Source: Gorsachius magnificus
Lineage: Eukaryota > Chordata > Aves > Pelecaniformes > Ardeidae
Length of the DNA stretch: 64,000 nucleotides
NCBI GenBank assembly: GCA_034008185.1
Contig: CM067082.1
Location: 56,875,586-56,939,585, forward strand
Direction: 5' to 3'
Part shown: in pieces, positions 1 to 11,580 of the stretch
Numbering within the stretch: the stretch's first letter is position 1
Layout of the letters: each line of letters starts with the position of its first letter
The notes under the pieces: model-generated
Seen by the model: the letters and a program-made list of their open reading frames with translations, nothing else
The model's database searches: none
Told to the model about the DNA's origin: nothing
Translations under genes and position numbers: made by a program

Positions 1-398
1 CTAGAAAGCTTAATTTCTCTTCACACTGTTGCTAGAAATGATCTTGTGCATCCTCCCAGTCTTATTACCTATAAAATTAAGTGAGATATTGAATCACTAA
101 GCCATCAAATACCCAGAAGTGTTAAGCCAAAGAGGTAAGTTAGAGGGATGAGGCAATTCAGCAACTAACTTGGTGGCTTTCTGATTACACTGTCCCTAGT
201 AGTAGCCGTGTTAGACCTTCCAGGTTTTCACCCTAAGATTTGAGCTGCAGATGAGTGGGATGCTTGAAGTCATGTGTTATTGTTATCTTTTTTTGGGGTA
301 CTGTTTAGTGCTGATACCATCTGCAGTAGCACATTTGTCCTGAAATGACACTGTAGTGTGTATATTTATATAATGTTGGTTTGTTGTTTATTTTTCAG
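1..398 (+). other. ANKRD12: Partial ANKRD12 intron upstream of the start-codon exon
   Basis: The window begins inside an intron. It ends with a pyrimidine-rich tract and a CAG acceptor at 396-398. In mammals the first ANKRD12 exon is non-coding, so the promoter and exon 1 should lie upstream of this window (knowledge of the family, not seen here). I see no gene or repeat in this stretch. Confidence 0.7.
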
Positions 399-536
399 AC
401 ACACGATGAACCCACTGATACAAGATACAACTAGCTAAACAGCTATAAAATGCCCAAATTTGGGTCTACAAAAACAATTCAAGTTGAAAATTCTGACAGT
501 GATAGCACCATGGTGGAAAAAACAACTGCAAGAAAG
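399..536 (+). CDS. ANKRD12: ANKRD12 coding exon 1 (5' UTR end plus residues 1-29)
   Basis: The exon follows a TTTTTCAG acceptor and ends at a GTAACA donor (537). Its first 51 bases are 5' UTR. The ATG at 450 opens the protein, whose first 29 residues run MPKFGSTK... to ...TTARK and match the ANKRD12 N-terminus. The reading frame ends in phase 0. I chose the ATG at 450 because it gives the known N-terminal sequence; the upstream ATG at 406 opens only a 10-codon uORF. Reading through the donor adds intron sequence and stops at 647. ANKRD12 is a nuclear co-regulator, and this acidic/serine-rich N-terminus has no known fold. Confidence 0.93.
406..438 (+). promoter_or_regulatory. Upstream ORF of 10 codons in the ANKRD12 5' leader
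   Basis: An ATG at 406 starts a ten-residue frame (MNPLIQDTTS) that stops at TAA 436-438, eleven bases before the main ATG at 450. It lies wholly inside the exon that carries the start codon, so every mRNA using this exon carries it. The base at -3 is C, so its start context is weak. Such uORFs often reduce or tune translation of the main frame. That role is inference here. Confidence 0.5.
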
Positions 537-3500
537 GTAACAAAATTATATCCATGTCCATTTAATTTCAGTGAAACAGAAAGCGTGTGTTCTATCACGA
601 TTTTTGTTACTGTAATGGGAAGAAATAAATATGAGTTTGTATTTTGATATCTTGAGTGCAGAAAAAAAATAAGTTTTTACATGGCTTTAACTGTAAATTA
701 AACCAGGGAACACAATTTATGCCTTTTATTGTAACTTGCAACTTAATTCAAAAGGAAGCTGGATGCGTTGGGTTTATTCTGTATTGTGAATGATGAGTTG
801 TATATTCCGCTAAGGAGAGAGAATATGTTTATCTCCCAAATGATGTTTAAAACTGTTTTCTCTGGAAAAGGAGATTGTGTGTTTGTGTGTGGTCATACTT
901 ACTGTTACTATTTTGTTGAAGTATCTATTCTCTGTAAGACCACTTAATGAATGGGAGAGATGAAAAAATAGGAAAAGATAAGATCCAGCATCTGCTTCAA
1001 CTGCTTGTCTTCTGAAAACATTCATAGGAAACACGAGAGCTTCAGGCTCTTCCCAGTTTGTTTTATGGGTCCCAGTAAAGTGAAGCAAAAGTAGTTGTTT
1101 TTGCTAGCTGTGTTGAACTATTTCGATAAGAAGAGGAAGATAACAGAGTAAAATGGGGAAAGGAAATGGGCTTACTAGTAAGGGGATGAAAAAATGTTGG
1201 GGTTTTTTTGTTCTGGTTTATGTTCTGGTGCTTATTTGGGATATTGTGAAGTTAATTGAAGTGTCATTCAACACGGGGAATAGGTGGGGGGAAACTCTGG
1301 GGCCTACAAGCAACAAGAATAGGAAGGCTATTGCAATGACATTTAGTGGTATTCAGTACTGCCTTTTTATTTATACGCTTGTAAATAAGCTACATTTTGT
1401 AAAGATTTTAGGTTATTTATTTAACTAAAAAAAATAGTTTCTGGCTTTATAAACTCTTGTTACCTTGACACTTCAGTATTTCTGAAAAAAGCTTTTGACA
1501 GGAAAATCTTGAAGACGTAACAACTGCTCATGCTAGGAAAACTGACGCAACTTTTATTTCAAGCTTTGTGTTTTTAATATAAAAAAATCTGTAACACAGA
1601 GGTTAAAATAAATTTTCATCATTTGTTCCCTTTTATCAAAGCAAAAATAGTGGGTTTTCTGGAATGTGCCAATTTTAAAGTTTTTCTTTTCCCCTATTTC
1701 TCTGCTAAAGGTATGGCTTGAAATGCTTGGAATGCATTTGTTTGTAGGTTTGAATGTACAGAAATCGATTATCATACTTTTATAGTGCAGATTACTTTCC
1801 TCCTTTGTAGGCTTTGAATTTTACATACAAATTGCTCTGCAATCTGAGTTTAAAGAAATAAATCAATCAGAATAAAGAGTTTGCTTCTGAGGCCCCTTCT
1901 CCTCTTCTACTCTCCACCTCTGACTCCCCCTCCCCTCTTCTTCCTGTTGCCTGCTGCCATAGTGGCAAAATGGTGCTAGTTTCTAGAGTGGCTGTTGAAT
2001 CTGCAGCCGCTGCCAAAGGAGCTGCCTTGGCAGTGATCCTTGTGCCCAGTTTGGTATTTGCTGGTTGTCTTGACACCTTCCTCTCCAGTAATCTCCTGCC
2101 TCTGATCTACTAATAACAGTAGCAGTTATGTCTGCTGAGCCATTTAATCCCCCTACCCTGCAATCTCTGCAGAGTTAGGTAATCTTCTGAAACAGGTATG
2201 TGCAGCTGTCTTTCACCAAAAAAAGATGTGAATCCATATGAAAATATGAATAACTTTTTCCGGGGAACAGAACAGTGAACGTGGTGTTGTTTATTAAACC
2301 GCCCGGAAACATGGCAAATTTTTATTTGATTTAGAAAGGAGTAAATTAACATTCTGTTTTTAATGCTCACTAAAACCCTTGCATTGTCATATTGGTTTGG
2401 GTGAAGGTTTCTCCTTAGCTGGCTGCTCTAACAAGGAGATGCTTGTTGTTGAGACTGATCACCAGTATAGGAATTGGAAGTATGGACAAATGTGCTAGGT
2501 TCAGATTCTGTCTTGCCTGGTATTTGAGATTAGTATGCCAGTGAAGGCAGGTTTATTTAGAAAATTAAAGTCTGGGGGAAGATGAAAGTTTGATCAAGGA
2601 CATACACAATGGTGGACTAATTAGATTGATACCAAAGAGTAAACCAAAAAACTGCTTGCACTGTTAATGTACAGTCTTGCTGTCCACCTTGGCACAATAT
2701 GTAATGAGTTTAGAATAATGTAGGATTTGGTTTGGGGATTGTATGGTATAAATTGATATATGTAATACTGAAAATATGAGATCCTAAATAAAATTACAGA
2801 ATTATTTAAGTGTTGCAGTTAGTACTCCTGTATTCAGGTTTTTAGCATAATAAATAAAACTTGGTTGCTCTTGTCATATTTTGAGAAAATTGAATACGTG
2901 ATTAAGATATTAAGTAGTCACTTAAACAGTCACACGAACTGTTCTCTAACACATGGACAGGTAAGTGTCAGCAGTGTTTAGCTAGCCTTTGAATAATCTG
3001 CTATCTTTTCCCCTATATTAGGAAAAACAAACAAAAAATTGCCAAAATGTAATAATTTTAAGTCAGCTTAGAAAATTATTTAAAATTCAACAGACGACAC
3101 AGTCAAATTTGAGTTTGAACAACATAAAATCATGAAGGCAAATCTGTATTACACACACAGATGTAAAACTCTGAAGTGAAGATTGACCAGGCCAAATCAG
3201 CAGTGATAATTCTAAACGAAATATCTACAGGAAGTAGTGGAAATTTCTGTAAAACAAATAAGGACTGTTCTCAATATGTAAATATTTGCAACCATGAATT
3301 TAAAGACACTAGTCTTTGAAGCATTAGAACTACTTATGAAAAAGTTACGGATTTGTTAGCCTGATGTAAGGAAGTACTGATGCTACAGGTGAAAGGGATA
3401 ATAAGTACAATTTTTCCTTTAGTGGCATTTTGATATGGAAGTATCTTGATTAATCTGGAAACACCTCTTGTCTGCATGCTTTTCTCACTATTGTGTGACC

Positions 3501-4005
3501 AATGAGTGACCATTCATTGTGCCATCAGAGATGCCTGTGTCTTTTAGTAGCATGAAAAGACCCTGAGGTCATCAACATTCAGATAATTGCAGTGGTCTTT
3601 AGTACAAAAAATGTATTCTAATCGTATTTTTCACGTAGCTTTGGCTTTTTATTTTTTTCTGTAGAATCGTACAGTCAAACCACTTCTGCACTTAGCTATA
3701 TAAACTTGCTCTTACTTGCTTCTGTGTCCACTTTGTTACTGAAGCAGAAATGTCTTTGAACTACTTGTGGAGCTTAATTTCTAGGAATGTAAATGAACAG
3801 AAGATAGGTGGTTTAATGATTAGTGTTCCCTTATATGTTCATAGGTGCATTGTAGGCAGAGGAGGCCTAATGTGAAATAACGTTCACACAAAACAGTGCA
3901 TTTACAAACAGTAATGTTAAAGGACACCAGTCCCTAAAAAAATTCCTCATTCTTCTCAAAATAAAAATTGTAATGGCCTAAATATATGGTGTAACTATTC
4001 CAATA

Positions 4006-4045
4006 GTTAATATATTAAGATCAAAGTTAATATATTAAGATCAAA
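4006..4045. repeat. 20-bp perfect tandem duplication (2 copies)
   Basis: The 20-base unit GTTAATATATTAAGATCAAA occurs twice head to tail at 4006-4025 and 4026-4045 with no mismatch. It looks like a recent replication-slippage duplication in AT-rich intron sequence. I see no function. Confidence 0.9.
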
Positions 4046-4929
4046 GAAAAAACACTTGCAGGATTTGGTTTTCCTAGTTGATACAATATTTAGCTCTTAC
4101 TGGTTGTGCAATATTAGCTCTTGACTGAGGAATGTAATAAAGCTACTGTTGTTATGAGACTTAATCTTTCGTATTTGTCCAGTGGAAGTTAATGCTCATT
4201 ATGCTGTTCTAGCAGCCAGTAAATAGCTATGTGAATCAGCCATGTGTTCAGGTCTTCTGAGAGCTTACAAAAAATCATTAGGAGTAACATTCCTGTTAAT
4301 AAGCTGAGCTTATATGCTTTAGGGTACATGTATTTTTATATCAGTTGCATCTTGGGAGCATAAAAAAAATTGTAAGAGTGTGTACAGTGGATAGACCATT
4401 TAGTGTTTGCATGAGATATTTTATAAAGATAAGAACATAATGAAATTTTAATTTACCTAACTTTATACTTTAGAACTTCCATGACCAGAACCCAGGAAGT
4501 AAATGATAGATATGTGCTCCAAAGAAGAAACACATTTGAGGTCTGTAAGAATTAACTCTCTTCTTAGAAGGGTCCAACAATAGTGCCCAAAGCCATTTTA
4601 ATATCATGCAGAACACGCTTCAGTATGTAATTATCTTTGATAGGCAGAAAAAGAATGCTTATTCTCCCGGGGCTTACTACATCTGCTAGATTGTATGGCA
4701 CTCTTGTCTTCTTTTGTGTATTGTCATTGATTGTACTGGTACCAGACAACAGAGCTGGAATGGGGTATCAAGAAATTGTCTAGACTGCTGTTTGTTAGCC
4801 GCCTGAGACGGTTTCTGTTGAACAGATTAAAAATGTGTTCTTCATCATAGCACACTAGAATGGTTTTGTTGAGAGAGAAAATTCTTCCTTGTTACTACAT
4901 CCTCCGGTGAGGCATGCATTAAATGTTGA

Positions 4930-5295
4930 GACATGCAGATCCAGCTCATCCATTTGCCCCAGAGTAGAATAAGCTGTACTCAGTTCTTGACAGATGTTTG
5001 CCAGACCTTTTCTTTAAAGCCTCAACTGATGGAAATTCCAGTCTCCTTGGGCAGTTTATTCTGATACTTAATTACGCTGACTGGCATAGAGTTAAATAGT
5101 TAGTAGGAGGATAAATAACCTTTGCTTGTCTCCTGTTGCAGGCTAAAGTCATTAAATGTTTTCTAAATGTGGTGGACATGGAGAGTATGTAATGTCTTTC
5201 TCTTTGCAGGAATATTTTTTGTATCTGAACATTGTCGTGTCTGTGGTGTTTGATTAGCAGTTTTCACTTTAGATTAATGAACCTCTGTAGAAAGT
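4930..5295 (-). mobile_element. Ancient CR1/L3-type LINE remnant
   Basis: Read on the minus strand, the block resembles the 3' part of an old amniote CR1/L3 LINE. Conserved phrases occur in the expected order: AACTGATGGAAATTCCAGTC, then GGGCAGTTTATTCTGATACT, then GTGGACATGGAGA. It is heavily diverged and has no open frame, so it is an old insertion. The boundaries are approximate. Confidence 0.55.
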
Positions 5296-6806
5296 CTACA
5301 GATATTCTCAGTTACAGGTTGCTTTACGAAAGATGTCAACTTTGTTTTGGGTTGCTTCCATGGCTCACATTAAACTAACACATAGACCTATTCATGCTGA
5401 ATTTTGAGCCTTACTTTGGACCCTGAAAAAGGCGTGCATGCTGTTGCAGTGACCAGAGGTAGTTGGAACAGTGAATTCTCACTCTTTACATCAAAATGCC
5501 TGTTCTTACCTGCAGGGCTTGCTACCTCCTCTTGCCTTCCTTTACTTGAAGTTGAATCCAGGAGGCTGTTAAGAGTTTTGTGGTTTTTAATGTGGGGTCT
5601 TGCGATTGTACAGTTGATTATTTTTATAAATTTCTAGAACCTTGTTTTTTATCCTGGCCTGTCCCATTTTGTTTTGTATTTAGACTGTTTTTCAAATTCA
5701 CTAGTCATTTTATTTTCCCTTTGCCAGTGCTCTTTGCTTCTCCCTCTCTCCTGGTTGTGATGGTGTCTGCATATCTAATTGCATCTCTATTTCAGCATTG
5801 GCACTAAAAATGCTAAATAGCATTGACTTTGTACAGACTCCTCAAACACCCTGTTCACTGCATCTTTTGGGTTGGAAAGTCTGCCACTGGTGGTGGCTAA
5901 GTGTTTATTTCCACAATAGCTAAGGAACAACATACTCTAATTTTTCAGTTTCTGTGTTTTCTGAGTATAGGCTGTTCTTTCATTTTAAATGTATCTTTAT
6001 TTATCTGAAAGTATGCATTTTGAACTGTCTCTCCTCCTAATTAGATCATCACAAAGGTAATATTCGGTGATTATCAAAAAAGTAGTGCATCAGTCATAAT
6101 ATTTAACATAATGCATATATACAATTTAAGACTAAGAAGAAATGTAAGTAATTTAAGCAGCTTGTGTCTCTTTGTAAGCACCTACCTATGTATTTTACTG
6201 ATTAGTACCAAAAAAAGTGATTCTTTTTAAGAATTACCAACCACATAAAGTTTGCCTTTTTTTCTACAGAACAAGTTGAACCCAATGTTTCCTCCTTAGG
6301 AAATCTGAATTATTTTTAATTGATCCCTTCTGTTGCATAGTACCTAACATAAGATAATATTCTAGAGAAAGCAATAAAACTTCAGTACCATTTTACCATA
6401 TTGTGGGACATATACACATGTACATATGAGAAATAAGTGGATTGTTTGCAACAAGGGATGAGAGCGCTTTTGGTGAGATTGGGTTGAAGTGGGGAAATTC
6501 TTATGTGCAGTGGAAGAGAACGGAATGGGCTTAAGAGAGTTTGGACCTGCTCTTGTCAACTTATAAATGCACTTGCAAATGATCAGTTGTGTTAGATTGA
6601 TTAGCTTCTTTCAAAAGTAATAGCACAGGCACTTTATCTCCCAAGGGCTTAGGGGAGTCTTAAAGGGGTTTAGATTTTTAGATTTTCTTGTTCCAGTATG
6701 TAAAAAAAAAAAAGATCGGGGCATGTTTGTTTTTTCCTTTGCAGTTTTGGAGGAGGGCTGGTTTTGGTTTTGGTGTATGGGTTTTATTCTGCGTTTTGGT
6801 TTGTTT

Positions 6807-6830
6807 GGGGTTTTGGGTTTTTTGGGTGGG
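6807..6830 (+). other. G-quadruplex motif followed by a decoy splice acceptor
   Basis: Four G-runs (6807-6810, 6815-6817, 6824-6826, 6828-6830) lie within 24 bases of a G/T-only stretch, which satisfies the usual four-run G-quadruplex pattern. The next bases are a T-run and CAG (6831-6840), a sequence that mimics a 3' splice site. The motif is on the coding strand, so it would be present in the pre-mRNA. Confidence 0.5.
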
Positions 6831-7749
6831 TTTTTTTCAGGTTTCCAAACTCAGAGTGAAGATGAATTTTCTCTGGGGGCATCAGCCTTTTACTTCAGGA
6901 GTTCTCCTGACATAGACCAATCCCTTCTTTGTGATTTCCCTGGTACAGACATTTGTCATCTGAAGATTGTAGAGTTTGTTTGCAGGTTCTTTTTGTAATC
7001 ACTTCTGCCTATTCCTTTGGCAACAGTTTGAACTCAGAGTGTCAGATGATATAATCAAACTACTCTTGTTACCTGTGTTTGTTTTTAAATAAAGGAAAGG
7101 TGCTCTTGAGAATAGTACCTTTACTTGGAGTTATATTCTAGTTTTCCTCTAATCAGAATAACTCTTTTAACTTCTTGCTTCACAAGTACCAAGGAGCAAC
7201 CTTTTGGTTTTCTGATTGGCAAGTAAGTGTATGTGCCTCTTCTACCTTTAGAAAATTAATGTCTTAGAGGTTTCATCTGATCATCTGTTAAGAATGATAT
7301 AAACCTGTGGAGTTGTGATAGCTGACATAGCTGGATAATGTGTTTCTGCAGTGTGTAACGGACAGGTGTTATGTCTCTACATTGCATCTTAATTGGTAGG
7401 CCAAAATGTTGGGGTTTGCAGGGGGTTCTTTCAAGCACTCTTCTTGGTAACCTGTTACCTTTTACAAACTTTGACCTTCTATATTATCAAAGTAATCAAA
7501 CATAAGTTAATATTGCGCCCATCCAGGTATTTCTCGTTTATCTTGAAATACATTTTATAAGGGAAAAATCCCAGATTTATACAACTAAAAATTCCAAATA
7601 GCTTGTACCTATTTCTTCTAAATTTGATACCAGTTTTAAAAGTTTCTTCATAGAGTTTCTAAGTTCTTAGTAAATTTTGCTTTAGAAAACGAAACACTAC
7701 AGTATTATGCTTTTTGAAATAGAAAGGGAGTTCTGTATGGATGGATTAC

Positions 7750-7776
7750 GGGGTGGGGGTGGAGGCAGGGGATGGG
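7750..7776 (+). other. Intronic G-quadruplex motif
   Basis: G-runs at 7750-7753, 7755-7759, 7768-7771 and 7774-7776 have short loops between them on the transcribed-sense strand. The site is 426 bases upstream of coding exon 2. Folding is inferred from the pattern only. Confidence 0.5.
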
Positions 7777-8201
7777 TTTTGGAGGGTTTTTTGGTTGTTA
7801 CTGTGTTACTATTCATAGTCTGAATTGCAGTGTGGACTTTTAATGTGATTATTATGTTACGGTCAGGAAAGGAAATTGGGATGGTTGTTAAGACTTAGCA
7901 AATTCTTGTCCGGTTTGTGTTGTTCCTTTGCTTATTAATCAAGGCTTTAATAGTGAACAGTGGTTCTACTGTGATGTATGTGGAAGTAGACATAACACTA
8001 AACCACAAATTTTAAAAAGATAGAAATGCCATTGATTATTTTTAGTAAGGTTTCTTTAAAAGTTTTTGAATAAACTACGCAATACAAATACATACACACA
8101 TGCACATACATTCTCGCATAGCAGTCTCTTCAGTCTGTATACATTATAAGACTATTCTGCTTTATACAAAAATTACTTAGTATACTTTTTATTTATATTA
8201 G

Positions 8202-8369
<168 letters not shown>

Positions 8370-10940
8370 TAACTAATTATTTGTTGGTAAAATACATCCT
8401 AATTTAATTAATTGTATATTATGGTTTTTATACTAATTATTTTTTTCCTTATAAAAAAGGATACTAAGTATAAAAGTTGCTTGCTTGCTTCTGATTGTTG
8501 TATCTCAGCCTGATAGGCTTTCATCCTATCATTAGCAAGAGCTAGCATGCCAGCATAGTTTATCTACGTTTTCCAGTTGTTTCCTAACCTCATTCTTTTG
8601 CTTCTATTTTAGTAATAAACCTTTCTTTTCATTGTCATCTCTAGAGGTCCATTTGCTTAAACAAGTAAACTGATGAAAAGACATGTAAATGCCTTGATTT
8701 GAGACGCAGCTGTCAGCCTTTCGTAGCCTTTTTTGGGGAGGGAGAGTGGGAAAGATTGGTAGATGTACTGTCCTCCATGTAAGAGAAGAAGTTGCTAAGG
8801 TTATGGAACTAACTAAACTAGCCATGGAGAGCAAACTTTTCTTTCAGTCTAAGCTCCTGTGATCTGTTTGGATACCTTTTCTGCACAGGCTGGTAGTTCT
8901 TCCTAACTTAAGCATGTTTTATTAGAACTGATTTCAAGATTCCAAAATACCGTTCTTAACATGGCTCTTTTCAAATCAAGATGGAGGGGTCTGGATGTAT
9001 TCCAAGACTACAGTTATCTCTGAGTTTAGATAATTAGTTACCTAAGTCATAGTTCAGTAATAGTTCTCTTGGTAGCAAGACCTCTGGAAGGCCACCAGAA
9101 GGTATGTTCCCCAAATTTGTCAGAGGCTCAGTACTACGGTTCTTATACAGTGCTCATTGTACATTTGAATATTTTCGTAAACAGGTAATTCCCTTAAGAT
9201 GTTTGGATTTAAATGCAAGATAGAAGTATATACCTCAGTACATGTTTAATTTCTGCCCAGGACTGATTTAATGCAGAAGACTTGGCTCCTGGATATTCCA
9301 TACATATTTTTGTTACTGTAAAGAGAATATGGTATGAAATCCATATTTGAAATAGTTACATTACAAAACAATACTCTTGGCTTTAGATCTCTGTTTTCAG
9401 TGGTTTTACAGAATTCTAGAGTCTTACACTATTCATGGTACCACTTGATTCTGAAAAGACCATGTATAAATTAGAAGTATGCTCCCAGCATCTGCTTTAT
9501 TAAATTTATTGCTTGGTATTAGACCCTAACTGTTTTTCAAAATGGAAATAAATATAATTAGAAGTAATATTTAGCACTTATCTAATGTTTTCTGTGTTGG
9601 AAATCTTTTGTCATCTCTCCCCGCCCCCATCAACTTTAAATAATTCAGTGTCACAGCATCTTGTAAGGTAATGTAATTTTTTGTGTTTCTCTTGCTATAG
9701 CATCTATTGTCACAGTTGCCACAAAGAAGATGGATTACTCTAGGCACTTAGATATGCACAAAAAGACTGCGCACACTACAAAATCTTTTTGCTACAAGTT
9801 GTAGTAGGGAGATGAAATAAACAGTTCAAGTAGGGGCAAGAAATAATTAATAAAACAATATAAGGCACATAACTTTTAACTACTCTGTAGGAAACATCAT
9901 ACCTTGTTGTCCATTTCATTACTGCTGAGGTAAGTAGGTAAGAGCAACTACCCCGTTTCACAGACAAGGACCTTGGTATATAAGCTTTCCAGAAACTTTA
10001 GAGACAGGAGCATTACTAGGATGAAAAAATGGTTCTTATAATGCTGATTCCGTACCTAACCAATTAGATTAGACCAGTGGGAATTAACCACTTCTATTGG
10101 TGCTGAGTTTGTCACTGACTAGGACTGACATCAGTGATTATGAAATGCAGTGCTGCTTCTGACACAAACTTGTCATTAGACATTGAAAAGATTTTCCATT
10201 GCTGGACTAAACTCTTACCAGTGACAGAACTGTGTCTCTGCTAACCATGTACAGGGAATGGCAAGTGTTATTTGAGAAGGAAGACAGTAAGTTTTTGGAG
10301 GTGAGCGTGTAACCAGAGACAGAGGGGAAAGAAGAGGTGATGAAAAGCTTCGTATCAGCTAGTAGTGCCAGTGTTTAAAAATAAAATAAATAAATAAATG
10401 AATCCCAGTTTTCTTCTGATACTTTGTGCAAATCTGTAGTGGTATTCTAGGGAAATCGTCAAAGGTTATGTATACAATTAATAATTAGAAAGATTCCTAA
10501 AAAATATGTGGTACCACTCCATTCTTTCCACTGTCCATTACAGTTCCAGGATATAGTTTATCCTTTCCTTATGGTTTTATTTTTAATAGTCTTCCAATAT
10601 GAGGGTTTTTTCAGAGTTCAGAATAGCAAAAATGTTCTTACTGCTTTGCTGAATAGTTTCTCTGTAACAGCTGATAAGACTCAGTTTGATTTTCAAATGT
10701 TTTGAAAAGATTCAGGGTCTTCTAAAAATGTGTCTGGGTAAACAAAAATCAAGAAATACCATAAGAAGTAGCTCTAGGATAAAAATTTTAATTTTATTAA
10801 TGGCTTAATTCAATAAATGGTTTATCTGCAAGATACATTATAGGGTTGCTAACTGATTGTAGAAACCTCATGATAATTGCATTTCATCCTGTTTAGGCAG
10901 GTAAATCAGTCAAGGCATGGGAATGCCTAATTGTTAAGAG

Positions 10941-10992
10941 TGTCGTGGTTTAACCTGGCTGGCAACTAAGCACCACGCAGCCGCTCGCTCAC
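10941..10992 (-). mobile_element. Truncated avian ERVL-type LTR end (52 bp)
   Basis: The bases starting TGTCGTGGTTTAACC and passing through GCACCACGCAGCCGCTCGCT match, as reverse complement, the 3' terminus of an LTR family that is very common in bird genomes. Only about 52 bases remain, and the sequence becomes unique right after. The family assignment is from memory of bird repeats; the precise subfamily is not known to me. Confidence 0.65.
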
Positions 10993-11402
10993 ATCATTAA
11001 AGCTGTCTTGGTTCTATCTGTGAAGTATTCATTCATGAACTGACATTTTTGTCTTGTTTACTTCATTGTTGTAAAAATTGCTCCCTGCAATTCCACCTCT
11101 TGCTCCTTTTTGTGGTGTTTTTTTTTTGGTTCAGGTATTGTCTAGAAACTATAAGTGATAATGAACATGGACAGCCAAACTGAATGTTAACTCAATTTGG
11201 AAATATTTTTTTTTTAGTTTGATTCCTACAAAACCATACATAAAGTAAATTATACACTCAGTCAGTTTTGGCAAGACTGAAATCAAGCAGCATTTTTAGT
11301 GTCCCATAAGAGTCTAGAACAATTTTATTCATCCTGTTGATCTAAATTTAGATTCAAATTGGTGGTTTTGCGTAAGAAACTGCTGCAATAAATTAGAGTA
11401 GA

Positions 11403-11580
11403 ATAGAGTAATTTAAGCTGGAAAAGACCCTTAAGATCATGGAAGTCCAACTGTAAACCTAACACTACCAAGTCCACCACTTAGCCATATCCCTAAGTGC
11501 TACATCTACACATCTTTTAAAAACCTCCAGGAATGGTGACTTCCCTGGGCAGCCCGTTCCAATGCTTGATAACCCAACTA
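11403..11580 (-). mobile_element. CR1 LINE 3' end, 5'-truncated
   Basis: Reverse-strand CR1 3' region. The plus strand reads AAGCTGGAAAAGACCCTTAAGATCAT..., later AGTGCTACATCTACACATCTTT, and then GGGCAGCCCGTTCCAATGCTTGA, which are signature CR1 tail phrases. It is diverged, truncated and non-coding. Confidence 0.8.

Larger units (their letters stand above)
537..8201 (+). other. ANKRD12: ANKRD12 intron (7.7 kb) between coding exons 1 and 2
   Basis: Begins GTAACA and ends TATATTAG. It contains an ancient CR1 remnant (about 4930-5295), a 20-bp tandem duplication (4006-4045), a pyrimidine-rich patch (about 1886-1945), and two G-rich stretches (6807-6830, 7750-7776). The remaining sequence is AT-rich and unique, with no exon or RNA gene that I can support. 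Confidence 0.85.
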
